A stretch of DNA of 64,000 bases, taken from NCBI GenBank assembly GCA_001466705.2, contig LATX02000200.1, positions 2,232,001 to 2,296,000 of the forward strand, in the 5' to 3' direction. This stretch comes from Moniliophthora roreri. Lineage: Eukaryota > Basidiomycota > Agaricomycetes > Agaricales > Marasmiaceae. The position numbers and the translations under genes are program-made. The notes beneath the pieces were generated by a model, which saw nothing but the letters and a program-made list of their open reading frames with translations, was not told where the DNA came from and did no database searches. Of this stretch, positions 48,132-61,326 are shown one piece after another. The first letter of the stretch is position 1, and every line of letters begins with the position of its first letter.

Positions 48132-51100
48132 ATGTCATTCAAGTGTGATTCACCCCAACCTCGCAAATCCTTGACAATTACGAGTTCAAGTCTATGGTGC
48201 ACGCAACTGAGACCATTTCCAAAAGTTTTGATTCTTTCCGTTGCCCTCGTCCTCACGTCTCTCCTTTACCCAAAGGTCTCCTATCATCGCCGGACACTCG
48301 CAGAAGAGGATCTCGCTTCAGAATGGCACGATGACATGCCATATCGAGAGCAGGCCTGGTGGGATATCTCTACGGAATACCCTTACCCACGCGTTCTGGA
48401 GTACCAAGTCAACGAAGGGACATGGCTCAGACTCGATATACACCCAAATAGTGGAGATGTCGTGTTTGACATATTGGGTGACTTGTATTGCATCCCGGGG
48501 ACGGAGGCGTATGATTTCCACGACGAGTCAACGCGACGTGCACGGCCGATCCTGCTCGGAATACCATACGACTCAGATCCGCGGTTCTCACCACGGGGCG
48601 ATTTGTTGGCGTTTCGTAGCGATGCCGAGCTGGGAGTGGATAATTTGTGGGTTCTACCGTGGAAAGGGTGCGATGCAATGGACGTTAGACCAATCTCGAA
48701 GGATAGGGTATTGGCAAGTGCGCTGGAATTGAAGAGTACGGAGGATGAGTTGCTTGCAAAAGGTGTTAAGGAGACTGAGGAGAGAAAGCATCGTCGCTTG
48801 ATTAGGGAAGGCCGAATAAATGGTCGGATCAAATTTTTTTTTCAATTCGCGAAAGCTTATTTTCATCCTAGCTCAACGCATCACCAACGAAACTTGGAGA
48901 TACGTCTCTGGCCCGCGGTTCTACCCATCTGGTTCTAAAGTCATTGGCACAAAATGGTATCAAGGTCGTGTCACTCTCGGTGCACCAGAAGGATGGGTGT
49001 ATCCTTTACCTGCATCTATCCCGCAAAGCATCCCTGTTGGAAGCGGGAAACGCGTTATTGGACGGACTTTGCCGCCTGGCAGAACCATAGAGGAGTATGC
49101 GAATCTCCAAATCGGTCCCGAACAGTTCACCTTCAACGGCGAAGATGTCTTGATATACGCCAAGAATATCGTGGACAGTTATACGACTACTGAGAACAAA
49201 GGTCTGGTTGCTGTCCTCCAGGCGCATCCACCTCATCTCATTCACATTGTTTACAGACCCCTTCAAAGGAACGTATGGGATCTTTTCACGGAACCTAACG
49301 ACAGGACTGGAGTCAGTCCTCGTCGATGGCAGTCCGGGTGGTGCCGTTCGCCCGGAGATTTCTAGAGATGGTTGTACACTGGCTTTCGTCCGGCGTTCGC
49401 GAGACCATGGTGTCCTCGTACTCAAGTAAGTACTGTCATCTTCTCACGTTTTCTCAAAACTCAAACAGCACCTCGCAGAGACTTGACGACAGGAACGATA
49501 CATCATGTATGGAACGGTCTCTCAACGGAATTCAGCACCAGTTGGTCTTCTATCAGCGGCTCTTACCCTTCATTCGCGTTCACTCCCTCGGACGATGCGG
49601 TTGTCATATGGGCTCGCGGTCAGATACATCACATTCCATTGTCTGTGAATGAACGTGGAGAAAGAGTAGTTGGAGGAGTGCCGAGACCTATCCGGTTCTC
49701 TGCGACTATTGAACAACGCATCGCGGAAACGATCACTGCTGAAGTGGACCTTGTTGGATTGGAAACCCAGGATACTCAGCGAGTTCATGCATTCAAGGAG
49801 CTCCGTGTCGATGAATCGGGATCTCAGGCCGTGTTTCAAGCCGCTGGTGTAACTGTCGTACAGGTGATAGGAGAACACAATGTCACCAAAGTTCCGGTGT
49901 TAGACCAGACGTCTCCATATTATTCGCCTTCCTTCGTTCCTGGGGCCAATCATCTTGTACTTCACGCAAAATGGTCTGATACCGGTCTCACAACATTCGA
50001 ACTCGCCGATATCCAGACTGGGGTTGCATGCGAGTTGACCGGTCTTCCTCTCGGAAGATATTTTTCTCCGGTACTCTCCCAGTCGAACAACACCACCCGT
50101 TACATCGCGTTTATCAAGAGCGATGGTGATCTACTCACCGGGAGTATAATCGCCACTGCTAACCCAGGAATATACGTCGGAAGCGTCAATCTTCCCCCAA
50201 ACGCCTCATCTAGTACCCAAATCCCTATCTCTGATATACGTTTCGTGTCGTCGAGTGTTGACACCACCGCGTTCAAGGAAATCCTACTAGATTTCCTGTC
50301 GGACTCGGAGCTGATGGTTCAATACACCGACCAGACATTTACCATCGACCTATCTGCCGGAACCAACGCGGATGGGGAGTACGATATCCAGACCGTTACT
50401 ACGGCGAAGGTTTCAACTGAAATTGCATCGACATCCAGTGCTGTACGGGATTATGATGCTTTTGTGGAGAATTCGCATGTTTATCTGGCGGCAAGGAAGG
50501 ATGCGAAGGATATCCCATTGTGGGCGAAACCGGGGAACAGCACAAAAGGTCTTGCGCGTTTGAGTGCGCATGGTGGGCATTCGATTATTTGGAGTCGTGA
50601 TTTCAAGAAGCTATTCTGGTTACTGGGTAAGTAGAGTATGCTCATTTTTGGTGAACCATATGTGCTCATCATTATGTAGGCCCCATACTCCATTCATTCG
50701 AAGTCTCAAAATTAGGACAATGTGTCCGGCAAATTCGGCAAGACCCAGAAACTTTTGGAGCCAAATGTTTGGATAAACTCGTCGAACAACAAGAAATCTC
50801 TGTGTCACATTCTACGGATATCGCTCGATTCAAGGAAGAAACAAAAACCACTGAGGGTTCTGATAAGATCCTCGCCATTATAAACGCGAAAATTATGACC
50901 ATGGAAAACGGTGTAGAGGAACATGACTTGATCCAGAACGGTATATTACTCGTAAAAGATGGCTTAATCAGTGCTGTTGGGGACTCTTCAAGCGTTCGAA
51001 TTCACGCGAACACCACTACTATCGACGCTCAAGGAGGTAAAGGTTTTTCTCCTACTCGGTCATTCAGTTCTCAACATTATCTTCAGCGTTTGTTATTCCC

Positions 51101-52504
51101 GGGTTCTTCGATGCTCATGCCCATTGGAGTGGACCGATCTTTCGTTTTCCAGCCAAGTCGTGGGAGATGCAGGCGTTCCTGGCTTATGGTGTTACTTCAA
51201 TGCACAAGTATGAATTCCCTACGTACTACACCATGTCTTCCAAACTGATTTTGCTGTTTATCTAGTCCAAGCTCAATGACGGTCAACACCTTCATAGAAC
51301 GGAGTCGTTTGGAAAGCGATCAATTTGTCGGTCCTAGGGTGCTCACCACTGGCTCACCCTTGTTCGCCGGAACGTGGACAGGCTTGCACGAAGAGATTGC
51401 TGATGAAGAACAGGCGTACTCGGCCTTGTACAGGATCAAAGCTGAGGGTGGTCCTATCAGCCATTCGTACAAGAACTACCAACTTCCCTCTCGGTATATC
51501 GCCCTCTCGTTTTTCGCTGCTCACGGATCTAATGCAATTCACACAGTGCTTCACGCCAACGTTTACTCAAGGCAGCTCGCAAGCTTGGTATGCTCTGCGT
51601 ACCAGAAGGTGGTGCGAATTGGGATTGGGGGTTGACTTATATCATTGATGGTACGGTTACTGCTCAATTCTTGAGCTGCTCATCAACTTATTTATACACG
51701 CAACGCAGGGATGACGACACATGAACACAATCTGCCTGTACCTGTAATATATGATGATGTTGCGCAGCTATTTGCTCATAGCGGTACAGTCTATACGCCT
51801 ACCCATCTTGTTCACTATGGTGGGCTTCTTGGAGAAGTCCATGTATGGGCCAATCATGATGTCCCGAATGATCCCAAGTATGTCTATGATAGTGTTCGTG
51901 TGCAAAGCAGTCCTGATTGAGATGCATTTCAGGTTGAGAAAATATGTACCGCACGATATACTGGAAGGTCTAACAGAGTCGATAGCAGCACCTTCGTATG
52001 GTGTGGAATTTCATGACTGGATCAATTCGCCCACTGATTACAACATAGCATACACTTTATTCAATGTCTCTGCTTCGGCAGCGAGGATGTCGCGACTAGG
52101 TGTACCTTTACACATAGGAGCACACGGTGAAAATCCCAAGGGACATAATTATCATGCTGAGATGTTCTTTGCAAAGCAAGGTGGGCTCAGCAACTATGAG
52201 GTGAAGTTGGCTTCTTGGCTGTCAAGTTCGGGCCTAACAGTATCTCCTGTAGGTACTCAAAGCTGCCATCACGACTGGCCCACAGACATTCGGTCTCTTC
52301 GCTTCTATCGGCTCGTTGACCCCAGGAAAGTTGGCTGATTTTCTGATCTACCAACCTGGCATTGACTTACTCGATGGTCCTATCGAGAACACGCGAGCAT
52401 TGAGATTCGTTGCGCGGGGTGGAAGGATATGGGATGCTTCGAGTATGAATGAAGTTTGGCCCGTCGCGCGCGATGCTCAGACCATGCCTGTCTTTAATCC
52501 TTGA
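48132..52504 (+). CDS. Membrane-anchored amidohydrolase with N-terminal TolB-like beta-propeller
   Basis: This long multi-exon gene begins with a short tail and one membrane helix (FPKVLILSVALVLTSLLYP). The helix is followed by WWDISTEYPYPRVLEYQV and propeller-type repeats (GDLYCIPG, DPRFSPRGDLLAFRSD, WRYVSGPRFYPSGSKVIGTK, RPEISRDGCTLAFVRR, PSFAFTPSDDAVVIWARGQI). The C-terminal third is an amidohydrolase. It has AIINAKIMTMENG and GILLVKDGLISAVGDS, then the metal-binding HxH in PGFFDAHAHWSGP, and later TYTPTHLV, HIGAHGEN and TPGKLADFLIYQ. Homologues combine these domains, and bacterial relatives are called TolB-like amidohydrolases. The N-terminal helix would place the enzyme at a membrane, facing outward or lumenal. 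The substrate is unknown. At least eight introns are inferred. Confidence 0.85.
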
Positions 52505-53488
52505 TTTTCGCAGGGATTCTCAGGAATGGATTTCGTTTACATCAACCACGTCGAACTTCGAGTAATACATGTACAATCCTTATTCACTTCCGGGAAGAGA
52601 CATTGCAAGTGGGCGAATCTATCACTTGCGTGGATCAATCGGCACTTCCCCTGAGCTGCAACCTCCCAGAGATATTCAGGAAAGCTAAGCATATATTTCG
52701 TATAGGGATCATAGGAAGATGCACGAAAGACCCAGCATAAGGTGTCCTCAAGTCGACCATGAAAAAGGTAGGCAAGGGAGCGAGCGTGGGCTAGAAGGAG
52801 ACGACGAGCTGATGAAGCTTTCGATCCGCTAGAGCATCTGCGCGTGGAATGACGGTTATAATAGTTGAAGCGATTGTTCTGCATACCACCCAAACGAGCC
52901 AAATTCTGTCCCCGGTAGGAACTGGCGTGGGCCTGAAAATCGGAGCCCTCCATCGATTACGTAGCAGGGAGAAGAAATTCGCAGTTCCGAGTCCGAGTTT
53001 ACGAGGATTCGTCTTCTTCTGCCATGTTTTTCCTTATAGGAAGGTATAAGTGGGGTGAGAAAGTCATGTCTGATAGATGTCGATAGATTGTTTTATTTGG
53101 TTCGTTTCGTCGTTCCACTTCGCTCTCATCGTCATTAGTACTGATTAGCCCTAGAAAGTTTCCGCAAAACCGCAACACCAGAAACGGACCCGTAATTGCC
53201 ACCGGACCCCGATGGCCCACTGTGGCAAGTTCAGCATATCTCACTCATCCATTTGGCTTGCTATCACTCGATTCTTCAATATTCACCGAAAAAAGCAGGA
53301 TCGCTTTTACATCGAATGCTTTCTCAGACTGACAGCAATTATGCTCATCTCCATCAATGACAAGAATCTTGTTCCAAATATTAACTCGCCAACGGCGGAG
53401 AATTACAGGGTATATTATAGTTGGTATATACTATATACTAGAGACAACCTAATATTCATAAAGCGTTCGGGAACGGTCAGAACGTCGC
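52505..53488. other. Intergenic region with a fragment repeated at 63.7 kb
   Basis: I see no gene between the amidohydrolase stop and the acyl-CoA oxidase-like stop. The part 52,991-53,112 has a CpG-depleted relative at 63,706-63,822, with GTCTTCTTCTGCCA and GGTATAAGTGGG in common. Confidence 0.5.
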
Positions 53489-55603
53489 TTAGAGACGGCT
53501 AGATATCCAAGATTGCCCCTGTTCGGCGTGGCCTACTGGCAGAGTTTGCAATGAGTCCACAAACGCGTCCCAGCTCTGGTCAGAAACGATAGGCGCCGTG
53601 ATATAATCCTGCACATCCAGCCTTGCGAGAAGACTCTCCAGTTCGGGGAGAAGAGCCGTCGCACAGTCGACCTCCATTCTCTGCTGATCTCTTCGAGCTA
53701 TTCCAACGGACTCCGAATACCATGCAGAATCGAGCTTCATGACACTGGCAACAAAAAGGTCCAGGATGCGACGGTCCACGTTTGCGGCTAAGGCGGACTC
53801 GTAGGCCAGTCGAAGACCTATCGCCACCATCAGCGCCTGGCATTGTGGGAGCATCCGGCGCTCGAACTCGGGATTTCGGTGGTTGGAATGAGACTTGAGC
53901 AATTGCTGAAGTTCGGTGATTAATGCCTGTTCGTGTCGGTAAAGAACGCTGGTAGGATCGGTAGGTGGTGGCGGCTGAATTCGTCCTAGGACCACCTCTC
54001 CTGCGAATCCTATCGTGGTTTATGGTGAGCCCTGGTCGAAATACGGTGTTTTAGGCAACTTACGTATAGAGGTAACCAGAACGTCGCCTTCAGCTATGGC
54101 CGCACCTCTCATGTCAGCCTATTGAAAAGGGAATTCAGCTCCGGATAACACCAGAAGCAAGTTTTACGCACATGCAAGACAGAAATTTGGTTCACCTTAC
54201 TCAGCCCTTGCACGCCACATCTGTCTCCAAGCACTACTGGGATAGAAAGGGCGAACTGGAGTGTTGTGGCTTTGAAGACAGTTGCAATGAAATGCTGCCG
54301 ATACATGTCTCGTTTTGCTTCCACAAACAGTAAATGCGCTATCTCAGAAAATGCTTCCAATACGAGAGTCTGAGCAATTGAGGTGAGGACTGGAATGTAC
54401 TGGGTACTAAAGTTGATGATTGCCCTTGGTCTGCCAGTGGAAGAGTCGATGACCTTTCTCCGTGAACTGTAACGACCAGCGATGTAAGAGGAGATGCGCA
54501 TGGCTGAGATTCCCACTGCTCCCATAGAAAGAGTCCCACTAAACACCCGATGGATACTCCGGAAGAATGAGGCACGCATATCCTTCCCTCTCTCGGGTGT
54601 TCCCAGGAGTGCTGAAGACGGCAGGCACACTTGCTTGAAATAAGTGATAGCGTGCTTTACAGGACTCGAACCACCTGAAACCTGTTAAGCATTGATACTG
54701 CAGGTCAGAAGTGTAACATACCCCGAGGAGGTAGAACTTTGCAATTAATATTTGAATTCATTCTGTGCCCATCGTTTAAGTGCACCATGAAAGGTTTGAC
54801 TCCCCTATCCTCCCCACCGACGAGCAAACGCGCAAATACAACTGCTATCATAGGAATACCGCAAGGGGCTGTAGGCGGCATATACCTGGTACAATCGTTC
54901 AGGTTTCCTCGATGAAAACGGATACTATTGTACTCACTTGGCCGCCTCCTTAACCGGACTGTTTAACATAAAATCACCGCTCGAGAGCATTGTGGCAGTC
55001 GTTTCCATGTTTATGACATCTAAACCGTGTCCAACTTCAGTCAAGCAGAATTGCCCTCTGAGTCAGATGATAAATCATTAGTTAAAACGGAGTGACACGC
55101 GGTCCTGAAAGACTTCTCACACGATCTCGAATTGCAACATTTTCTCCAACAACGTTGTTAAATCGTTTCTTTTCGAGGCATACGTGGCGAGGGTACCAAG
55201 ACATAAGTTAAAGTGGATTGCTAGAAGGCTGCCGACTGAACCATCCTGTTGAAAAAGCTTTCACAGACGGACGCACTGACAAAAATAACATCAACATACC
55301 ATGATATGAATGGGGTCCCCACTGGGGTCTGTTAGATTGCCGGTTTACGAAACGGATTGGGAAGGAACTCACTGAAAAGCCCAGTATTTAGGTGACAGAT
55401 TGAGAATGTCGTCTGCGGTGAGTTCTGCAAAAGTCTTGTTCATAAACTGTCATTATTCAGTGAAGGGGTAAATCCTTACGGTAGGCATTCACTACGGATT
55501 TGCAGCGTTCATAGCTGAGTGAGACGCGTTCCTCGAAGGATAATTGTTCGGTACGGATTCTCCAAAGGGGCGAGCGAGCGAGTTGGGATGTGATCCTGGA
55601 CAT
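53489..55603 (-). CDS. Acyl-CoA oxidase/dehydrogenase-like protein
   Basis: This multi-exon minus-strand gene starts MSRITSQLARSPLWRIRTEQ. Exons encode LSFEERVSLSYERCKSVV, LTADDILNLSPKYWAF, LLAIHFNLCLGTLATYASKR and the flavin/substrate segment GQFCLTEVGHGLDVINMETT. Next come MLNSPVKEAAKYMPPTAP, GVKPFMVHLNDGHRM, PSSALLG and ISSYIAGRYSSRRKVIDSST. The helical C-terminus ends GHAEQGQSWISSRL. The TEVGHG motif and the general order match fungal acyl-CoA oxidases, which make the first trans-2-enoyl-CoA in peroxisomal beta-oxidation and pass electrons to oxygen. No SKL-type peroxisome signal ends the protein (SSRL), so location is open. One acceptor near 55,325 was chosen to keep FHGDPIHIM in frame. 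Confidence 0.82.
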
Positions 55604-57444
55604 CTTTTCAGCGAGAACCTGAAGGGCATTCGAATAAAAGGTACCAGTTAAAAGCTTCTACCACCGAATATATGAGCACACATGCGGCGGTACCGAACAG
55701 TTTGGCGGTTTTTTGACGTTTACAGGTATAATTCCGGAATGCAACGGAAGCGATTAATGCGCATAAGATTGCGCCTACTAACAGCATGGTCCCTCCAAAT
55801 GAGGTATGCCGCACGTAGAGACAGAATTAATCGCATGGCGAAATGTATTCGAAGGGGGAACATGTGAAGAGTCACCATAGTGAACATCCGATTGCCGGGG
55901 GCGAAATCAGGGACATCGAGATGGTGGCACTTGCAACCTCTGGCTTGGAATGCCACGAGAAGCTCTTGGACCGCTAGAATGGTATCTCGAGCCGTCGAAA
56001 AAATGTTCAAGTCTTGATATAGACTACTGGTACCATTAAAAAACCTAGCGTACGTAGCAGTCTGACCAGAACGTATTCCAAATTGGTTGCCGACAGCCGT
56101 GCCAGGCAACAATGGTGGAGTTCGAGGGCAAGCCATGGGTGGTGTACTGACAAGCAGTTTTGTTTTGTGCTTGCTCTACGTGTGAAACCTCTGCCAGGAA
56201 TACCAACGAAAGAGTATCATTAGGTTGTCATAGTTCGCTTGCTGAATGTTCTAGAAGCCAGATCTGAGGCGGAACTTTCCATGACAGTGACGAGCATGCA
56301 TGGAAGGGCCTGTACGCCTGAGTTCCAAAATTGGCAGAGCGTGGTTTATGATCGAGATTTCTGTTCTGAGCCAGGAAGGCTGCTGAACCTGGCGCATCTC
56401 ACAGTAAGATGTATACGCCCAAGAACTCCGCTACGTCCTCTACCAGTAGTGACTTCGGATGAGGAGATTGTGAGACGAGCAGCAAGCAGATTATGACGTA
56501 CGGTATACACGCTTCGTCAATCCGATGTCTTCCAGCTAAATGAGGGCGAAAACGTAAAGATATTCAGACAAAATGACGGTGATTTGGGAAGGAAGGATAG
56601 CTAGCGCTGTTGGTTGATCGTTGGAAGAGTTGGAGGAGTAGAAGAGAGCTGAGAGAAGCACGTGCGAGAACCATGTACCAGGCTCCCACGGTCTCGAGCC
56701 CGGAAGCATCTCTTGCTCACGTTTTGTTTTCGGCAGAATATTAGAAGTAACAATTGTAGCCAAGTAGCTAGAACACTTGTAATGGGATGATCCCATATTT
56801 TTGGTTGCTCTCTATTCAAACACTGCACCGTACTTACTGTGAAGTTTGGAATCCCGTCGCGTTGGTCGGTGTGGGCATTCTTGTAACCAGTCCATGGACC
56901 ACCGCTCCCAACTTCTATTAATTTCTCTTCATCCCTCCTGACTGATGGTGGTGTAGTCGCTCACTAATCTCTGTCCAGAGCACATATGAACTCGCTCGCA
57001 AACAGTTGGAATTGATCTATCAAATACAGCTGTTGCAAAGAAGATCTTTGTTCTCATTCATCACACAAAATGACAAAAGGTGCTGACAGGTTATGGGTGG
57101 CTAAAACACCTGAAACTTGGCAGTGCCTGGTAATAGGTAGGTATAACTGTAGTATAATTAGACTTGATCAGTAATAGAGGCCATGACAACCATGTGACTT
57201 GTACTCACTGGTTTTGTGTAAGATATAACCCCCTTCTAATGACCTATTTACCTGCCATTACCAGTTAAGAGTGGTTAAGGGTGGTTAAGGGCATTATAAC
57301 CCCTTCAACCAGTCTTAAAAGTCCAAGACCAAGCTCAAAGAGTTAAAGGAGGGTAATATGAGTCTATGGAGGCCAATATGGGTCTTATGGAGGTCATACC
57401 AAGTATTCCTAACGTTCTTTCCAGTATATAGACAGTTTAGGTAG
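55604..57444. other. Region with unassigned coding potential
   Basis: Minus-strand frames at 56,136-55,720 and 55,814-55,608 (the latter with LLVGAILCALIASVAF, membrane-like) and a plus-strand frame at 56,239-56,496 are open, but none matches a family I know. They do not assemble into one clear gene. From about 57,060 the DNA becomes AT-rich and CpG-poor, with GGTTAAGG repeats (57,260-57,300). Confidence 0.3.
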
Positions 57445-57623
57445 TTGAAACAAGTTTTTCAAGAGTACAGTGAGTCTTGTATAGGTGGAACAACTGTAGA
57501 TAGCACAACAAAAGCAACAAGAAAGCAACAAAACATGGACAGTACACTATGCCCCATTCTCAACCTCTGCATTGGTGATGGTAGCAAGGAAAGAGAGGAA
57601 GGAATTCAAACTCCAACCCAACA

Positions 57624-57685
57624 GGAATTTGCCAGCCAGATTGAAGGGGTCTTGAAGAGACACATCAATCTGGCTGGCAAATTCC
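57624..57685. repeat. Perfect 21 bp inverted repeat (hairpin)
   Basis: GGAATTTGCCAGCCAGATTG plus A at 57,624-57,644 is exactly complementary to 57,665-57,685, with a 20-base loop. It lies in a plus-strand open frame (57,445-57,714) that has no recognised domain. Confidence 0.8.
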
Positions 57686-57714
57686 ATGGTTCAAACATTT
57701 TCCCACCCTTCTGA

Positions 57715-58562
57715 CTCTGATCCCAACCACCATTATCAACAGTGGCCAAGGCCTTCCACTTGTCAATCTCTACATTGTAAGTTGATTTTTTCATTAGTAT
57801 TGCCTTATTAGATACAGTAGTGTTAGAATACTACAATAAATGAGTTACAAGTTGTCAAAAAGACAAAAAAAAAATAGAAAAATTAATCAATGTGTCTGAA
57901 GAAAAAAAAAAAAGACAAAGATGCTGAATGTTGTATTTACAGGATATAGCATCATTCATGCCACTCAGCAATGCAGTGTCAGCTCTGGAGGCCCAGCCAC
58001 TGTCAGTAGAAGGGAGATTCACATAGAAGAAGTTGGAGCTGGAGCAGAGGAGGATGTGGGAGGGAGCACACACTCTGGAGTACATTCATGAAGACAGATT
58101 CACCATACTCGATCCTCAGAACACATCTTCCTCACTCACACTACCTGAAGTCTCATGCACAAAAACCCCAGAATATCTCGCACCTTCCAGACCATCAACT
58201 CCATTACTCTATATTCTCAAAATTTCAACTCAGTCATTACTGTCAGCAGAGCTGACATTTGAACATAGTTGTGATGACCTAATGATTGTACACAATCTAC
58301 AAACAGCTCACTCTAGTGGGTACACTCTTTATAATGCACCATCTCTTGTATTTCTTGTCACATAGACTCTATGTATCAGTACCAGCACACTATCTTGTAT
58401 TTCTTGATCACTGTACATAGATACCCATCATTATGTATGCATATACCCTATAATACATCTTATACAGCTTCTTAAATGCTCTATTCTGGTGTGAAATGGG
58501 TCTGAAATGACCTTAAACTATATTTATTGGTGTTGTTGGAGTTGTATTTTTTGTTTTGACAT
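57715..58562. other. AT-rich spacer
   Basis: It contains A-runs (57,867 and 57,903) and a Ser/Thr-rich open frame at 58,033-58,365 that I cannot assign. No repeat ends were found. Confidence 0.35.
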
Positions 58563-60065
58563 TTGAGTGCTCAATGTTTTGGTCACATGAATGAAGACCC
58601 CTGCAATGTGTTTTGTTTATTCCAATTATTATTCAAACACCTCTCTTTCTCTCTTTCTTTCGTACTACCACTATCTTCATCCTATGCACTTCATTGTTGC
58701 TGCTGCCATCATCATCTAGCCTTCCAGTCCTCCAATCTCCATCTCTTGTTCCTCATCATTGTTCTGTCTCATTACCTCACCATGCCTGGGCATTGCATTG
58801 AGAGTCCAAGTCCCAATCACAGTTGGAGCCAATATCCCCCATGTCATGGTACCAGTGACCACTCTCATCAACCATCATCTCAAGATCACTCTCGATCAGA
58901 GCTCAAGACCTGACCCTCTAGAAACAGAAGAGGAAAGAAAGGCAAGGAAGGATTTTGAACAATAGATGGAACATGTGGCTTGAGAGTATGAGGATAAAGC
59001 TGGTGCTACTAGGGCCTTGAAGAAGAGGTCTGCTGCAAAGTTGAAAAAGAAAACATTTCCAATGATTCCCAAACACCAAAGGACTCATAAATCATAAGTA
59101 TTTCACTTTGCTTTTTAATGTCTAGCTCTCACTGTATTGTTTCTCAAGGTATCAACTCTTGGAACTATTTCAGCTCTGCTGTAGCATGGCTACCCTGTTA
59201 CAAGGGATTCAATGTCAATAATATTGATTTCATTCTACAGACTGGACTCAGTGAGGAGCTCAAAGCCAACATGGTCCCAGATGTGTTGGATGAGGATGTA
59301 CAAGATGATGACAGCAAAGATGAGGTTGTGGATACAAGCCTTGCTGACCTGTAAGTCTAAGTATATGTGCACTATAGTCATCTCATTGATGTCTTCTGAG
59401 CAGATCCAATGAGCACAAGGCTATTTACCTGGATGTTTACCAGGCTATGAAGCACTCACACCCTATCATGTGTCAATGCCTTAAGGAAATGTGCATATAC
59501 CTTGATGGCAACTGGCAAAACACTTTTTTTCCTTACTTTGCTAACATTGTAAGTACTATATTTCCTTCATTACAACAAACTATTGACATGTTCAACATTC
59601 TGTAGATTCAATATGGTTTTTGCTCTGCCCAATAGGCTGACACTGGCAAGTCAAAGGGAGAGATTTGACTTGTTGTCAGTAACCCACAGATTGAATGGAA
59701 TGACAGTAATGTCATCCCATTTCTTAATCCAAAGGTGAGACATCAACAGAGTGTCGAACACCTCTCAATAGCACCACTTCTTTGCACCACTTCCTTCATT
59801 GACAAGTTCAAAAATGTCAACACCAATGTCAGACTTGAGTATGTGACCAGAGTTTCCCTATGTATGCTACTAATATTTTGTCAGTACCCATGAAGAGATC
59901 AAGAGGCTACCACTCAAGAGTACAAGCCTGTTTGGATTCCTTTACAGCTTCAAGGAATACCAAACAGAGAAGTTCTATCCTGGCTTCTTAAGAGGATATC
60001 TTCTCACTCATGTAAGTAATGCCATATTCCCTAATTATTTTGCTGACTATCTGTGTCATCTAGCT

Positions 60066-60575
60066 CATTCATGGAATAATGCATTGCTCTCATTACTATA
60101 CTGTTTTCTCCATTGTTGTTTGTATCACTCACATGTATTGCATACTAGTTAATGATTAATTCATGTTTATTGATGATTCTAATATGGCATGAATGATGAA
60201 CAATACCATCCTACCTATTTTAGTAAAGCTAACCTGCTACTCGAAATATCCTCCATTTCCTGCATTGACTGGTTATTGAGATGAGACTTGCCTTTTACTA
60301 GTTGTATTCCTGCTAACTGGTTATCACACCAGAAACCTGTGTTTGCTTGTTTTGGTCTTCAGAGTTGCCTTAAACTGACAATGACTGCTGCCAACTTGCC
60401 TTAACTACTATTAACTGCCATAACCAGTTAGAGGGGTTATAGAGTGGTTAAGACCCCTATTACTGGCTAGGACATAAGGTAACTTGTTATTCTATCCATT
60501 TCTAGATACAACACGACTAACTGGCTATCTCTACATTAACTGGCAATGACCCAGCTATGACATCCTCAAACTTGC
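60066..60575. repeat. 510 bp direct repeat, copy 1
   Basis: It matches 61,327-61,836 at an offset of 1,261 bp. The first ~100 bp show several C/T differences, while the remaining ~400 bp looked identical by eye. It ends at CTTGC, immediately before the single ambiguous base at 60,576. The repeat carries many AACTGG/CCAGTT words. Confidence 0.88.
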
Positions 60576-60576
60576 N
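60576..60576. other. Ambiguous base N
   Basis: This is the only N I noticed in the window, exactly at the right end of repeat copy 1. It may mark a gap closure or an unresolved repeat junction in the assembly. Confidence 0.9.
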
Positions 60577-61326
60577 GCAATGTTTCATGAGTATCTTACT
60601 GACTATCTGTGTTGTCTAGCTCTGGTGAAGTATTCTTGTGAAACCAACAGCTGCCTTGGAGTTATCAGAGGCTATTGGCAGAGATGGTATCAACACAGTC
60701 ACAATTGAATCCATCACCTACATTGCTTGCCAGGTATTTGGATCTATTTGCATGTTTCAAGTTTCTAACCATGCTTGTAGGCATTCTTTATGCTCACGAC
60801 TCACAATACCTGGTCCCACACTGTCGGAGGATTCAATCTTTTTTCATTTTATCGTAACATCATCACCATCTTCAAGGCAGGACCTCCTAAATGGCAAGAA
60901 GATACTCTGGATTGGTGGAAACAGGTATGTTTTTGAACTACTTTCAAACATTTCACTGATTTCATTCTTATAGGGAAGTTTTGCAACTGGCCGACTCTAT
61001 TGGCAATGAACCCAAAGAAGGTTCAGATATGGCTTTGGCCCTGGCTCAGGCTGCTGCCGAGGCTGCTGAAGCTGAGGCTGCTGCCACTGCTGAAGCCAAT
61101 GTCTCTGCCGCCAACCCAACACCGTCTGATCCTGCACACAGTACCCAGGCCACCTAATAGGTTACTTTTCAATTATTTGCTGTCTTTGCTGTTTTGCTAC
61201 ACTCATACTTGCTCCTCTTGCTGTCCTTGCTCTCTGCTGCATTTTCTCTCATTCAGTGACTCCAGCATCTCGAGGGTAAGTCTGAGAGTAGGTAACAGTA
61301 GTGATAATTGCATCAGACACATACCC

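Larger units (their letters stand above)
58563..61157 (+). pseudogene. Decayed DUF6698-like gene, interrupted by a 510 bp repeat
   Basis: Pieces separated by intron-like gaps run along the plus strand. They include KDFEQ and ATRALKKRSAAKLKKK, ELKANMVPDVLDEDVQDDDS, HKAIYLDVYQAMKHSHPIM, NPQIEWNDSNVIPFLNPK, LLCTTSFIDKFKNVNTNVRL and LFGFLYSFKEYQTEKFYPGF. These are followed by GINTVTIESITYIACQ, FNLFSFYRNIITIF and WQEDTLDWWKQEVL, then an Ala/Glu-rich tail to TAA at 61,155-61,157. The order, with a late IAYVACQ-like segment and a final WWN/K motif, resembles Agaricomycete DUF6698 proteins of unknown function. Stops and frame changes occur in several exons. A repeat copy at 60,066-60,575 sits in or next to an intron. 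Confidence 0.5.

Noticed and set aside
57867..57915. A-runs as a poly(A) tail of a LINE or SINE
   Set aside because: There are two separate A-runs, with no target duplication, reverse transcriptase or RNA-gene promoter boxes nearby.
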